From Rhizobiaceae bacterium (lineage in GTDB: Bacteria > Pseudomonadota > Alphaproteobacteria > Rhizobiales > Rhizobiaceae), in contig JANQKQ010000026.1 of the NCBI GenBank assembly GCA_028281105.1, positions 1 to 64,000 of the forward strand: a stretch of 64,000 bases of DNA, in the 5' to 3' direction. The position numbers and the translations under genes were made by a program. Shown piece by piece: positions 56,665 through 64,000 of the stretch. Numbering within the stretch: the first letter of the stretch is position 1; the number at the start of each line of letters is the position of its first letter. The notes under the pieces are model-generated. The model had not been told where the DNA came from. It ran no database searches and was given only the letters and a program-made list of their open reading frames with translations.

Positions 56665-57861
56665 TCACAGAAAGCTTCTCCCGTGGCGACCGGCGCCGAT
56701 GCCCAGATGGGCGGCGATACTCTGTCCGATATCGGCGAAAGTCTGCAAGGCGCCGAGGAAGCCTGGCTCGATGCCGGGACCGTAAACCAGAACCGGCACC
56801 TGCTCGCGCGTGTGATCGGAGCCCGTCCAGGTGGGGTCGCAGCCGTGGTCGGCGGTGAGAACCAGCAGGTCGCCATCGCGAAGCCGATCCATGATCTGCG
56901 GCAGCCGTCCGTCAAAATGCTCCAGTGCCGCCGCGTAGCCGGCAACGTCGCGTCGGTGGCCGTACAGCATGTCGAAATCGACGAAGTTGGTGAAGACGAG
57001 ATCGCCATCGCCGGCATCGGCGATCGCATCGATCGTCGCATCGAACAGCGCCTCATTGCCGCTCGCTTTGCGCACCTGCGTCGTTCCCTGGTGTGCGAAG
57101 ATATCGTCGATCTTGCCCACCGCGATCACCTGGCGCCCGGACGATTTCAGCCCGTCTAGCAGGGTTGGTTCGGGCGGCGGCACCGAATAGTCACGCCGGT
57201 TGCCGGTTCGCTCGAAACTCGCCGGGTCCTCACCCACGAACGGCCTTGCGATCACCCGGCCGATATTGAGATCGTCGACCAGCGCGCGCGCAACCCCGCA
57301 AATCTCGTACAGTCGCTCCAGGCCGAAATGATCTTCGTGAGCGGCGATCTGGAACACCGAGTCCGACGAGGTGTAGCAGATCGGCCGACCGGTCTTGATG
57401 TGCTCGGCGCCGAGCTCGGCGATGATTTCGGTTCCCGATGCGTGCTTGTTGCCCAAGATCCCGGGAAGAGCTGTTTCAGCGCAGAACCGGTCGACCAGGT
57501 CTTGGGGGAAGCAGGGAACCTCGCGCGGAAAATAACCCCAGTCGAACATCACCGGCACGCCGGCGATCTCCCAGTGGCCCGACGGCGTGTCCTTGCCGTT
57601 GGAAATCTCGCATGCGTGGCCCCAGCGACCCAGGAGTTCCGGCCCGGCGTCGAAGCCCGCCGGCAGATCGCCGCAGGCCGCCCGGGCGGCCAGGCCCAAC
57701 CCCAGCGCTTCCATGTTGGGCAGCCGCAGCGGGTCACCGGCCTGGTGCCGAGCCTGCGCGATGTGACCCAGCGTATTGGCGCCCGCATCGCCGAATCGAG
57801 CCGCATCCGGCGCGCCGCCGATGCCGAAGGAATCGAGTACACAAAGAACTGCCCGCGCCAT
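56665..57861 (-). CDS. deoB: Phosphopentomutase
   Basis: 398-residue alkaline-phosphatase-superfamily mutase. VLDSFGIGG has the metal-binding Asp, ANTLGHIA carries the phospho-Thr, and metal ligands occur in [21 protein letters not shown] and SDHTREQVP. It converts (deoxy)ribose 1-phosphate to the 5-phosphate, feeding DeoC. On the opposite strand to deoA and deoC, which is unusual for a deo set but close by. Confidence 0.96.
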   Translation of the reverse strand: MARAVLCVLDSFGIGGAPDAARFGDAGANTLGHIAQARHQAGDPLRLPNMEALGLGLAARAACGDLPAGFDAGPELLGRWGHACEISNGKDTPSGHWEIAGVPVMFDWGYFPREVPCFPQDLVDRFCAETALPGILGNKHASGTEIIAELGAEHIKTGRPICYTSSDSVFQIAAHEDHFGLERLYEICGVARALVDDLNIGRVIARPFVGEDPASFERTGNRRDYSVPPPEPTLLDGLKSSGRQVIAVGKIDDIFAHQGTTQVRKASGNEALFDATIDAIADAGDGDLVFTNFVDFDMLYGHRRDVAGYAAALEHFDGRLPQIMDRLRDGDLLVLTADHGCDPTWTGSDHTREQVPVLVYGPGIEPGFLGALQTFADIGQSIAAHLGIGAGRHGRSFL

Positions 57862-58000
57862 GATTTATCCAAACCGGCATGAATGCTTGGCCGAGCATGC
57901 CACAGGCTCGTGGCCACCTCCACAGCCGAATGTGCCCGCACCGGAAGTGTCGGACGTTGGCCCTTGCCGGCGCTTGAGAAGCCGGGCATGAAGGATCGCC

Positions 58001-59002
58001 ATGATCGCCTACCCCTGGAACAAGAAACGATTGCCCGGTCCGCAGACATCGTCGCGGTGGCCGGCTCATGCATCCCGCCTGCCGATGATCGCGGGCGCGG
58101 TCTTCCTGGCGCTGGCGACGGCCGACGCGCGGGCGGACTGGCGGCAGGATGTCGATACGTTCCGGATCGGCATTGTCGGCGGCGAGGATGTGGCGTCCGC
58201 AGCAGCGCGCATGGAGCCGTTTCGCCTGGCCGTCGCCGAAGCGCTCGGCGTCAATGTGGAGATCTTCGCCGCGTCGACCGCGGCTGCACTGATCGATGCC
58301 CATGCCAGCGCGCGCGTCGACTATGCGGTTTATTCGGCGACCGCCTATGCCTCCGCATGGCTCGCCTGCGAGTGCGTGGAACCCCTCGTCATCCCCAAGT
58401 CGGCCGACGGCGTCAGTTCGTTTCGTTCCGTCATCATCTCACGGCCCGGCGGACCACAGGTTTTGGACGAGATCGAAGACGGCCGCGTTGCCGGACTTGC
58501 CCGCGATTCCTTCGCCGGCCACAACTTCGCGGTTCATCAGCTGGTTCAGCAGGAAGCTGAGATACCCATACCGATCCGGTTCGAAGCCGACGGCGAGGCC
58601 GCCATCGGCGCGTTGATGGAAGGCCAGGTGGACGCGCTGATCGGCTGGAGTTCCCTGGCCGGCGACCCGGCCTCCGGCTACAGCCGCGGCACGTTGCGGC
58701 TGATCGCCCGCCGCAATGAAGGCGAGGCCGCCGGCTACCAGATCATCTGGCAGTCGGCGGAGGTTCCACACCGCCCGCACGCCATCCGCAAGGAGCTCAA
58801 TGGCGAGCCCAAGCAGATTCTACGCGATCTCCTGGTGGGACTGTATGACGATGATCCGATTTCGTATGACGCGGTCGAACCGCTGTTCGGTGGCGGTTTC
58901 GTCGTCGCCCGGCACGGCCAGTTCAACGCCGTCATCGACTATGTGGAACAGACGACCGGCATCAGCAAAGACCGGCCGGAATCCGAAGAAGTCGAGGAAT
59001 AG
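58001..59002 (+). CDS. PhnD-like periplasmic binding protein
   Basis: 333-residue exported protein of the phosphate/phosphonate binding (PhnD, type 2) fold. A hydrophobic signal (MIAGAVFLALATADARA) starts about residue 29; the ATG at 58001 has AAGGA five bases upstream, giving an unusually long n-region, while the ATG at 58085 would give a classic signal. Segments YAVYSATAYASAW and RDSFAGHNFAVHQL match the family. No permease or ATPase gene is adjacent, so it is an orphan; it might serve a sensor or a distant transporter. Confidence 0.8.
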   Translation: MIAYPWNKKRLPGPQTSSRWPAHASRLPMIAGAVFLALATADARADWRQDVDTFRIGIVGGEDVASAAARMEPFRLAVAEALGVNVEIFAASTAAALIDAHASARVDYAVYSATAYASAWLACECVEPLVIPKSADGVSSFRSVIISRPGGPQVLDEIEDGRVAGLARDSFAGHNFAVHQLVQQEAEIPIPIRFEADGEAAIGALMEGQVDALIGWSSLAGDPASGYSRGTLRLIARRNEGEAAGYQIIWQSAEVPHRPHAIRKELNGEPKQILRDLLVGLYDDDPISYDAVEPLFGGGFVVARHGQFNAVIDYVEQTTGISKDRPESEEVEE

Positions 59003-59039
59003 GGCGCGGCCGCTAAGCCTTCCCGCCGCAGTCAGTCAA

Positions 59040-59627
59040 TCAGCAACTCACGCTCACCGCATTGCCGGCGCGCGGGCGCAGGAACATCTGCTCGTCCATC
59101 GTGACCCCGGTCATGTCGAAGCTGACGCCGTTGGTGGCGCTGTAGCGCGCCCAGCCGACCATCGGCGTGTAGTCGACCTCCACCTGGGTCACCACCATGA
59201 ACGTGCCATCGATCAGAATGCCCGAAGGGGCGGGAAAGATCGACCCGCTCGGCAGAGACGACCAGGAGGCGTTGCAGCTCCACGAAACACGCGCCTGACC
59301 GCTGTTGACCGCTAGGCCGGTGATGCGGACTTTGACCGTTTCGTTGTGCGGACGCATGATGTCGCGCGAAACGTCCATAATGTTGTTGATGTCGCCGCCG
59401 GTAAGGCTTTCGCTCTGGGTCACCAAGTCGCCGATGGCGCTGGAGATGCGCGAGACTTTCCGGTTGACCGAAACGCCGGCCGAAACCTCCAGCGTGCCGA
59501 CGAACATCAAAATCATCAGCGGCGCGATCAGCGCGAACTCCAGCGCCGCGACACCATCTCGCGATCGGCGCAGGCGTTCAGCGGCGGCTTGGAAGTTTCT
59601 GCCCCAACGGGCTACATGGAAGCGCAT
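59040..59627 (-). CDS. TadE/TadG-like pseudopilin
   Basis: 195-residue protein with the TadE-type signature SRDGVAALEFALIAPLMILMF at about residues 21-42: a prepilin-like site (DG, then AALEF) followed by one membrane helix. The C-terminal part is periplasmic. Such minor pseudopilins assemble with Flp pili. It lies on the strand opposite flp-cpaABC and 40 bases after the second TadE-like gene. Confidence 0.86.
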   Translation of the reverse strand: MRFHVARWGRNFQAAAERLRRSRDGVAALEFALIAPLMILMFVGTLEVSAGVSVNRKVSRISSAIGDLVTQSESLTGGDINNIMDVSRDIMRPHNETVKVRITGLAVNSGQARVSWSCNASWSSLPSGSIFPAPSGILIDGTFMVVTQVEVDYTPMVGWARYSATNGVSFDMTGVTMDEQMFLRPRAGNAVSVSC

Positions 59628-59667
59628 TGTATCGGTCCCTGCGATAACTCTTAACTACGGCGTACCG

Positions 59668-60234
59668 TTACGGCCCGGTCGGGTACGGCTCGGTACGGAA
59701 AACCGCGATCGCCGAAAGCGGTGCATTGCCGCTGTTGAGATCACCCAGATGCGCGGCAACATAGTTGCTGAAGACCGGCCACTCGTAGGTCGCGGTGATC
59801 CGCACGATCTGGCTCGGGCCGGCGGCGGTGTAGCTGAAATCGGCGGGATCGTATTCGCCGGCCGTCGGGCCCGGCGGCTCGCCCAGCGAGCTGAACGTGG
59901 CAGCCACGCGCTGATCGACCATCAGCCCGCTACAGTTGAACAGCAACGCGGTCTCCGAGCAGATCGCCGCCTTGAACTCCGCCTCGGTGGCGTTGGAATC
60001 GAGCTGGCCGGTGCGCACCTGCCGGCCCACCTTGTCGACCGCGGTCTCCAACATCTGGCCGGCGAAGAAATAGAGCGACGATTCAACGATCGCAGAAAGC
60101 AGGAAGAAGAACGGAAACGCCACCAGCGCGAACTCCACGGCGGTGGCGCCGCGTTTCTCGCGTCGGAACCGCCCCACGATGCCCGCCAGCGGGCGTAAAC
60201 GTGCGACGGCGTTGTTTGCTAGTGGATTTGTCAT
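59668..60234 (-). CDS. TadE-like pseudopilin
   Basis: 188-residue protein with the signature REKRGATAVEFALVAFPFFFLL at about residues 25-46: a short basic n-region, a G-ATAVEF cleavage-type site and one membrane helix. Cys pairs in the periplasmic part (AAICSETALLFNCSG) may form a disulfide. Paired with the next TadE-like gene, probably cotranscribed. Role: minor component of the Tad pilus. Confidence 0.88.
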   Translation of the reverse strand: MTNPLANNAVARLRPLAGIVGRFRREKRGATAVEFALVAFPFFFLLSAIVESSLYFFAGQMLETAVDKVGRQVRTGQLDSNATEAEFKAAICSETALLFNCSGLMVDQRVAATFSSLGEPPGPTAGEYDPADFSYTAAGPSQIVRITATYEWPVFSNYVAAHLGDLNSGNAPLSAIAVFRTEPYPTGP

Positions 60235-60382
60235 AACCTGCCACCCACGGGTGCCGAAACTACCTGAAGAAGCAATCTACTACCGCGACGTTGATCCACG
60301 GTTTGGCCGGCGGGGAGAATTTGACCGAAGTCGGAAACCGTTCGTTAGCCAACTGCGTCAACCTTGCGTAAAGGACGCCGCC

Positions 60383-60859
60383 TCACTCCTGGACCGCCGC
60401 GTTTTCCTCAGACAACGAGTTGCGCGCCTTGATCTGATCGGACGCAAACGAGAACGTCTCCTCATCATCACCGATGGTCAGCGTCGGCTCGCACACCGGT
60501 GCGCAGGCGAGCGTCTCACGCGATGCGCGGCGGTAGATTCGCACCGTGTTGGTCTCGTGTCCGCGGACCACCACGGTCCGGTCGATGATCGGCTCGCCCT
60601 GCTCGTCGAGGATGATGAGGTTGGTGACGCCGAACGACCGGCCCGTCAGGACCAGCGTGGTATTGTCCTCGACCGTCGCATCGGCGATCGACGGATTACC
60701 GATAATCACCGTGCGCGCCGGCCGCGAGATGCGGAACACCTTCGCCCGGTCTACGGTGACGATCACCTTATCCTCGGTCTGTTCTGGATTTTCGGCGGCC
60801 TGCCCGATAGCGGGGACAAGCAGGGCCAGCGCCATTGCGGCGGTCAAAATCGATTTCAT
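60383..60859 (-). CDS. Stand-alone CpaC N-terminal-domain protein
   Basis: 158-residue exported protein with a signal peptide (MKSILTAAMALALLVPAIGQA). The mature part is the pilus assembly N-terminal domain of secretins: VIVTVDRAKVFRIS, IIGNPSIADATV and FGVTNLIILDEQG. It parallels the first 100 residues of the CpaC product at 63110 but has no secretin domain. The C terminus has two Cys (LACAPVCEP). The ATG at 60859 has GGAG seven bases upstream. Similar proteins occur in tad loci; it might cap or regulate the secretin. Confidence 0.85.
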   Translation of the reverse strand: MKSILTAAMALALLVPAIGQAAENPEQTEDKVIVTVDRAKVFRISRPARTVIIGNPSIADATVEDNTTLVLTGRSFGVTNLIILDEQGEPIIDRTVVVRGHETNTVRIYRRASRETLACAPVCEPTLTIGDDEETFSFASDQIKARNSLSEENAAVQE

Positions 60860-61120
60860 GAGACTGCTCCGGACGGAAGAACTGTCGCCATTTTCATCGA
60901 CCATGGTGAATGAACCCTTAAGCCACCGGCTGTTGATCGCCGGCGAACCCGGTCCCGCCGATGCGCCCTAAGGTTGCAGATTGCGCACGCTACGCCGGCC
61001 GACCCGTGCCAACACGGCAAAATACCAGTCGCCGGCGGGCGAAGTTCGGCCAAAAACCGGGAAAACCGCAGAGTTTGGTGACCAACTCGTCAAAAATATC
61101 CGCCCAGAACGACACACAAC

Positions 61121-61150
61121 GTTAACGGGCGGATAGGGGTCGCTGTTAAC
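61121..61150 (+). promoter_or_regulatory. Two GTTAAC hexamers upstream of flp
   Basis: GTTAAC occurs at 61121-61126 and 61145-61150, 24 bases apart. TTAA(C) half-sites are bound by the cell-cycle regulator CtrA in alphaproteobacteria, and flp/cpa genes are CtrA targets in Caulobacter. The canonical TTAA-N7-TTAA spacing is absent, so this is a weak candidate. Confidence 0.3.
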
Positions 61151-61188
61151 CTGATCTCAATTCACCACGGGTAGTTTGCGCACAGTCA

Positions 61189-61205
61189 GGCGGGACAAAC
61201 CCGCC
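61189..61205 (+). promoter_or_regulatory. Hairpin in the flp mRNA leader
   Basis: GGCGGG pairs with CCCGCC around an ACAAA loop, 38 bases before the flp ATG and clear of its ribosome site. A 5' hairpin of this kind would stabilise an abundant pilin mRNA; function is inferred. Confidence 0.5.
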
Positions 61206-61243
61206 GGCAACCAGTGCGAAAACCGTGGAGTTAGGAGCTAACA

Positions 61244-61402
61244 ATGAAACTCGTAGCACGTTTTGTGAAGGAAGAGTCCGGCGCGACCGCGATCGAGTAT
61301 GGTCTGATCGCCGCGCTGATCTCCGTTGCCATCATTGGCGGCGCGACTGCTCTGGGTACGGGCCTGAACACTCTGTTCGGCAACATCGACGCCCAGCTGT
61401 AA
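61244..61402 (+). CDS. flp: Flp/Fap-type pilin
   Basis: 52-residue major pilin of the Tad pilus. The short leader MKLVARFVKEESG ends at the conserved Gly cleaved by the prepilin peptidase, and the mature N terminus ATAIEYGLIAALISVAI carries the invariant Glu-Tyr. AGGAG lies six bases before the ATG. The gene is so short that size-filtered predictions miss it. A Rho-independent terminator follows, so most transcripts end before cpaA, which would give pilin in large excess. Confidence 0.96.
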   Translation: MKLVARFVKEESGATAIEYGLIAALISVAIIGGATALGTGLNTLFGNIDAQL

Positions 61403-61431
61403 GCGTCAAACTGAGAACCAAGGGTTCGCGA

Positions 61432-61463
61432 GGCCGTCCGATTTTCGGGCGGCCTTTTGTTTT
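61432..61463 (+). terminator. Rho-independent terminator after flp
   Basis: GGCCGTCCG pairs with CGGGCGGCC (nine pairs, one G-T) around an ATTTT loop and is followed by TTTTGTTTT. It lies 30 bases after the flp stop. It is the clearest intrinsic terminator in the window. Confidence 0.9.
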
Positions 61464-61574
61464 GCGCTTTGTTTGCCGCTTGCCCCGAATTCCAGCGAAC
61501 GCGGTAACACGGCGTTAACCCGGCCTACGCCACCATCCGCCCGGATCGCGAATCGCCGCTGCAGAGGCCCACTC

Positions 61575-62093
61575 ATGCTGGAACCGGCACTCATTCTATT
61601 CTTCCCGGCTCTAATGGCCTACGCCGCCGCGTCGGATCTGATCTCCATGACGATCTCCAACAAGATCTCGCTGGCGCTCATCGCCGGGTTCATGATCTTC
61701 GCTGTCTGGATGGGCCTCGACTATACCGCGATCGCCTGGCACTGGGCGATGTTCGCCGTGGTGCTGGCGGCCGGTTTCACCTTGTTCGCGTTTGGCGTGA
61801 TCGGCGGCGGCGACGCCAAGCTGGCCGCGTCGACTGCATTGTGGTTCGGTTGGGAGCACACGCTCATCTATTTTGTCCTGGCCGCCCTGCTAGGCGGACT
61901 GCTGACATTGGTTCTGTTGCGGCTGCGCGCCATTCCCATGCCGGCCAGCCTGGCGAAGGTGGAGTGGGTCGCGCGGCTGTATCGCGCCGACCAGGGCGTG
62001 CCCTACGGCATTGCGCTGGGTGTCGCGGCGATCGCGGTCTATCCGCAAACCGACTGGATGCAGCACGTCTTCGACGCCGCCGCCCGCATCTAA
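61575..62093 (+). CDS. cpaA: Prepilin peptidase CpaA/TadV
   Basis: 172-residue membrane aspartic protease (A24 family) with about five hydrophobic segments. The two catalytic Asp are in AASDLISMTISN and GVIGGGDAKLAA. It cleaves the leaders of Flp and TadE-like proteins. The ATG at 61575 has AGAGG about seven bases upstream; the frame open to 61473 overlaps the region just after the flp terminator. Confidence 0.94.
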   Translation: MLEPALILFFPALMAYAAASDLISMTISNKISLALIAGFMIFAVWMGLDYTAIAWHWAMFAVVLAAGFTLFAFGVIGGGDAKLAASTALWFGWEHTLIYFVLAALLGGLLTLVLLRLRAIPMPASLAKVEWVARLYRADQGVPYGIALGVAAIAVYPQTDWMQHVFDAAARI

Positions 62094-62203
62094 GCCCGCA
62101 CCCGGCCGCCCCTTAGTCTTTTCCGCTCGCCTGATCCGTTCCAAGCCCCGGCCTGGACCGGACAACCATTGGTGCAACGTTAACTAAAAATATCAGCACT
62201 CCA

Positions 62204-62211
62204 TTAACCAT
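62204..62211 (+). promoter_or_regulatory. CtrA half-site-like TTAACCAT upstream of cpaB
   Basis: TTAACCAT lies in an AT-rich 189-base gap between cpaA and cpaB, 71 bases before the cpaB start. It equals the half-motif reported for CtrA promoters. A second TTAA at the required seven-base distance is not present, so binding is uncertain. The gap suggests cpaB has its own promoter. Confidence 0.3.
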
Positions 62212-62282
62212 AATTACACCATTGCCCGCCGAATATGCCGGCAACGACGGGGGGCGTTCCGTACCCGCGTGGAGCATGGACA

Positions 62283-63089
62283 ATGAAAGTAGCGCGTTTG
62301 GCAATATTGGGCGTGGCCGTCATGGCCGCGGGCGGGGCGGCGATCATGGCCAGCCGTATGGCCAGCCGGAGCCCGGAAGTGGTGGTCGAGGCCGCCCCCC
62401 AGCCGGTCCAGCTGACCGAGGTCCTGATCGCAGCCAGCGATATCGGCCTAGGCAACAAGCTGGATGCGGACATGATCCGCTGGCAGAAGTGGCCGGACGA
62501 GGGGTTGGCGGACGGCTATATAACCCGCCGATCGGACTCCGATAACTCGCAGATGGAAGAGATCGTCGGAGCGATCGCGCGCGCTTCGTTCTTCACCGGC
62601 GAGCCGATTCGGCGCAGCAAGCTGGTGGTCTCCGATCGCGGCTATATGTCGGCCATCCTTCCCGCCGGCCAGCGCGCCATCGCCACCAACATCTCCACCG
62701 AGACCAGCGCCGGCGGCTTCATCCTGCCGAACGACCGGGTCGACGTCATCATGACTCGGCTAGACCCAAACGCCGACGAACAGACTTATCTGACCGAGAC
62801 GATCCTGGAGAACGTGCGGGTGCTGGCGATCGACCAGACCATCGAGGAGCAGGACGGCGAGGCCGTGGTTGTCGGCGAGACGGCGACGTTGCAGCTGACG
62901 CCGCGCCAGACGGAAATTCTGACCGTTGCCCAACAGATGGCCGATCGGCTGGCGCTTTCGCTGCGCTCGCTCGCCGACAGCGGCGAGGACGCCACCCAGG
63001 GCGCCGACCACCTGCTGTCGGGGATCGGCGCCGGGCGGGTTCGCATGATCCGCTACGGCAAGACCAAGACGGTTAACACGGGTCAATAG
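62283..63089 (+). CDS. cpaB: Flp pilus assembly protein CpaB/RcpC
   Basis: 268-residue periplasmic protein with an N-terminal membrane segment (ARLAILGVAVMAAGGAAIMAS). A SAF-type beta-clip region VLIAASDIGLGNKLDADMIRWQKWP is at about residues 50-75, and AILPAGQRAIATNIS and ILPNDRVDVIMT are family hallmarks. It stabilises the secretin. The ATG at 62283 has GGAG eight bases upstream; a longer frame starts at 62235. Confidence 0.94.
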   Translation: MKVARLAILGVAVMAAGGAAIMASRMASRSPEVVVEAAPQPVQLTEVLIAASDIGLGNKLDADMIRWQKWPDEGLADGYITRRSDSDNSQMEEIVGAIARASFFTGEPIRRSKLVVSDRGYMSAILPAGQRAIATNISTETSAGGFILPNDRVDVIMTRLDPNADEQTYLTETILENVRVLAIDQTIEEQDGEAVVVGETATLQLTPRQTEILTVAQQMADRLALSLRSLADSGEDATQGADHLLSGIGAGRVRMIRYGKTKTVNTGQ

Positions 63090-63109
63090 ACGAGAAAGCA
63101 GGGCCAGGC

Positions 63110-64000
63110 ATGCAGTCAATGGTTCGCCCAAAGCCGGGAGTTCGCGTGATGTGTAGAGCAGTGTTGAAGACCGTTTTAGCAATGGTCGTAGCAGCCCCGC
63201 TTATGGCCGGTCTGCCGGTTCCATATTCCGGCGTCGGCGAAGCGGTGGCCAAGAACTACCTGAAGCTCAATGCGTCGACCGTCGGCACCAGCCGGCGGGT
63301 TCAGCTCGGCCTCAACAAGTCGATGGTCATCGACCTGCCCGGTGACGCACACGACATCATGGTCGCCAACCCGAGGGTGGCCGATGCGGTGACGCGAACC
63401 TCGCGGCGCATCTACATCTTCGCCAAGGAAGTGGGCGAAACCAACATTTTCGTTTTCGACGCCGACGGCAATCAGATGATCAGCCTCGATCTGCAGATCG
63501 AGCGCGACATCGCCGGCATCGAGGAATATATCGCCAGATACGTGCCGGGCTCGCAGGTCAAGGTCGAGATGATCTCGGACAACGTGATCCTGACCGGTTC
63601 GGTACCGACGCCCCAGGCCGCCACCCGCGCCGTCGAACTGGCCCGCATCTTCGTGACCGGCGGCGAGGCGACGACCAATCAGTTCAACGAAGCCTCGGGC
63701 GACGGCGGCACCGGGACTACGATCGTGTTCGAGGACTCCGAGCGCCAGACCAGCCAGATCGTCAATCTGCTCACCATCGATGGCGAGGACCAGGTGCATC
63801 TGAAGGTGACGATCGCCGAGATCCAGCGCACGATCGTCAAGCAGTTGGGCTTCGATTTCACCGCCGCCAAATCGGTGGGAGACATTGTCGTCGGCGCGCT
63901 CACCGACAACCCCTTCGCGCTCAACAAGGCGATTTCCAACTCCAGGCTCACGGCCAGCTGGACTCACGGCAACGAGAGCGTCAACTCCATCCTGACCGCG
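63110..64000 (+). CDS. cpaC: Flp pilus secretin CpaC/RcpA, 3'-truncated
   Basis: First 297 residues of the outer-membrane secretin; the frame is open at the window edge. A hydrophobic signal (LKTVLAMVVAAPLMAG) is followed by the pilus N-terminal domain (MVIDLPGDAHDIMVANP, RRIYIFAKEVGETNIFVFD), a BON-like segment (VKVEMISDNVILTGSVPT) and the start of the secretin domain (VHLKVTIAEIQRTIVKQLGFDF). Starts at 63110 or 63149 (GGGAG eight bases upstream of the second) are both possible; the second gives a shorter signal peptide. It follows cpaB by 20 bases. Confidence 0.93.
   Translation, partial: MQSMVRPKPGVRVMCRAVLKTVLAMVVAAPLMAGLPVPYSGVGEAVAKNYLKLNASTVGTSRRVQLGLNKSMVIDLPGDAHDIMVANPRVADAVTRTSRRIYIFAKEVGETNIFVFDADGNQMISLDLQIERDIAGIEEYIARYVPGSQVKVEMISDNVILTGSVPTPQAATRAVELARIFVTGGEATTNQFNEASGDGGTGTTIVFEDSERQTSQIVNLLTIDGEDQVHLKVTIAEIQRTIVKQLGFDFTAAKSVGDIVVGALTDNPFALNKAISNSRLTASWTHGNESVNSILTA

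Larger units (their letters stand above)
60860..61243. other. Divergent regulatory region between the CpaC-like gene and flp
   Basis: 384 bases without a gene. Moderately GC-rich on the left, more AT-rich from about 61075. It holds a GAGTT...AACTC hairpin near 61075-61095, two GTTAAC hexamers at 61121-61126 and 61145-61150, and a leader hairpin at 61189-61205. The flp promoter must lie here, probably between 61090 and 61180, but I cannot assign -35 and -10 boxes with confidence. Confidence 0.6.

Overview
The window is 64 kb of GC-rich, densely packed chromosomal DNA from an alphaproteobacterium, most likely a marine member of the Hyphomicrobiales. Pointers are the gpmA-dapB-glk and nth-DUF2244 neighbourhoods, a Flp/Tad pilus locus of the cpaABC type, an OlsB-type ornithine lipid gene, and a DddP-type DMSP lyase, which is typical of marine alphaproteobacteria. 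The taxon is inferred from gene content. No rRNA, tRNA, insertion sequence, phage or CRISPR array was seen.

Layout. (1) 1-11337 (+): a galactoside catabolic operon. It holds a sugar ABC importer, GH4 and GH42 glycosidases, aldose 1-epimerase and four steps of the De Ley-Doudoroff route: sugar dehydrogenase, lactonase, IlvD/Edd dehydratase and 2-keto-3-deoxygalactonate kinase. The final aldolase is not in the window. (2) 11395-12447 (-): a small secreted Kazal-like protein and a LysE-type exporter. (3) 12535-24830 (+): an aromatic acyl-CoA operon, probably for 2-aminobenzoate (anthranilate). It encodes a fused flavin monooxygenase/OYE-type reductase, SDR, MarR regulator, enoyl-CoA hydratase, acyl-CoA dehydrogenase, CoA ligase, a five-gene Liv-type importer and a RidA deaminase. 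Its leader carries six 11-bp tandem repeats. (4) 24827-45610: mostly housekeeping genes (argG, panE, olsB, mutS, ogt, nth, adenosine kinase, gpmA, dapB, glk). Among them are dddP and a flavoprotein with the complete substrate-binding triad of iodotyrosine deiodinase. (5) 45624-57861: an iron alcohol dehydrogenase, then a nucleoside salvage cluster (cdd, punA, deoC, a double-domain ALDH16-type dehydrogenase, deoA on +; upp and deoB on -). (6) 58001-64000: an orphan PhnD-like binding protein, then a Tad pilus locus with two TadE-like pseudopilins, a stand-alone CpaC N-domain protein, the Flp pilin, CpaA, CpaB and the start of the secretin CpaC.

How the parts work together. Region 1 imports and hydrolyses alpha- and beta-galactosides, mutarotates galactose and oxidises it through galactonate. 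Region 3 imports an aromatic acid, activates it to a CoA thioester, dearomatises it without ring-cleaving dioxygenases and processes it by beta-oxidation-like steps, with RidA a plausible enamine/imine deaminase. In region 5 nucleosides yield bases plus (deoxy)ribose 1-phosphate; DeoB and DeoC convert this to acetaldehyde and glyceraldehyde 3-phosphate, and the ALDH may oxidise the acetaldehyde. Most genes within operons overlap by 1-4 bases, which implies translational coupling. Long antisense open frames are common at this GC content and were left out.
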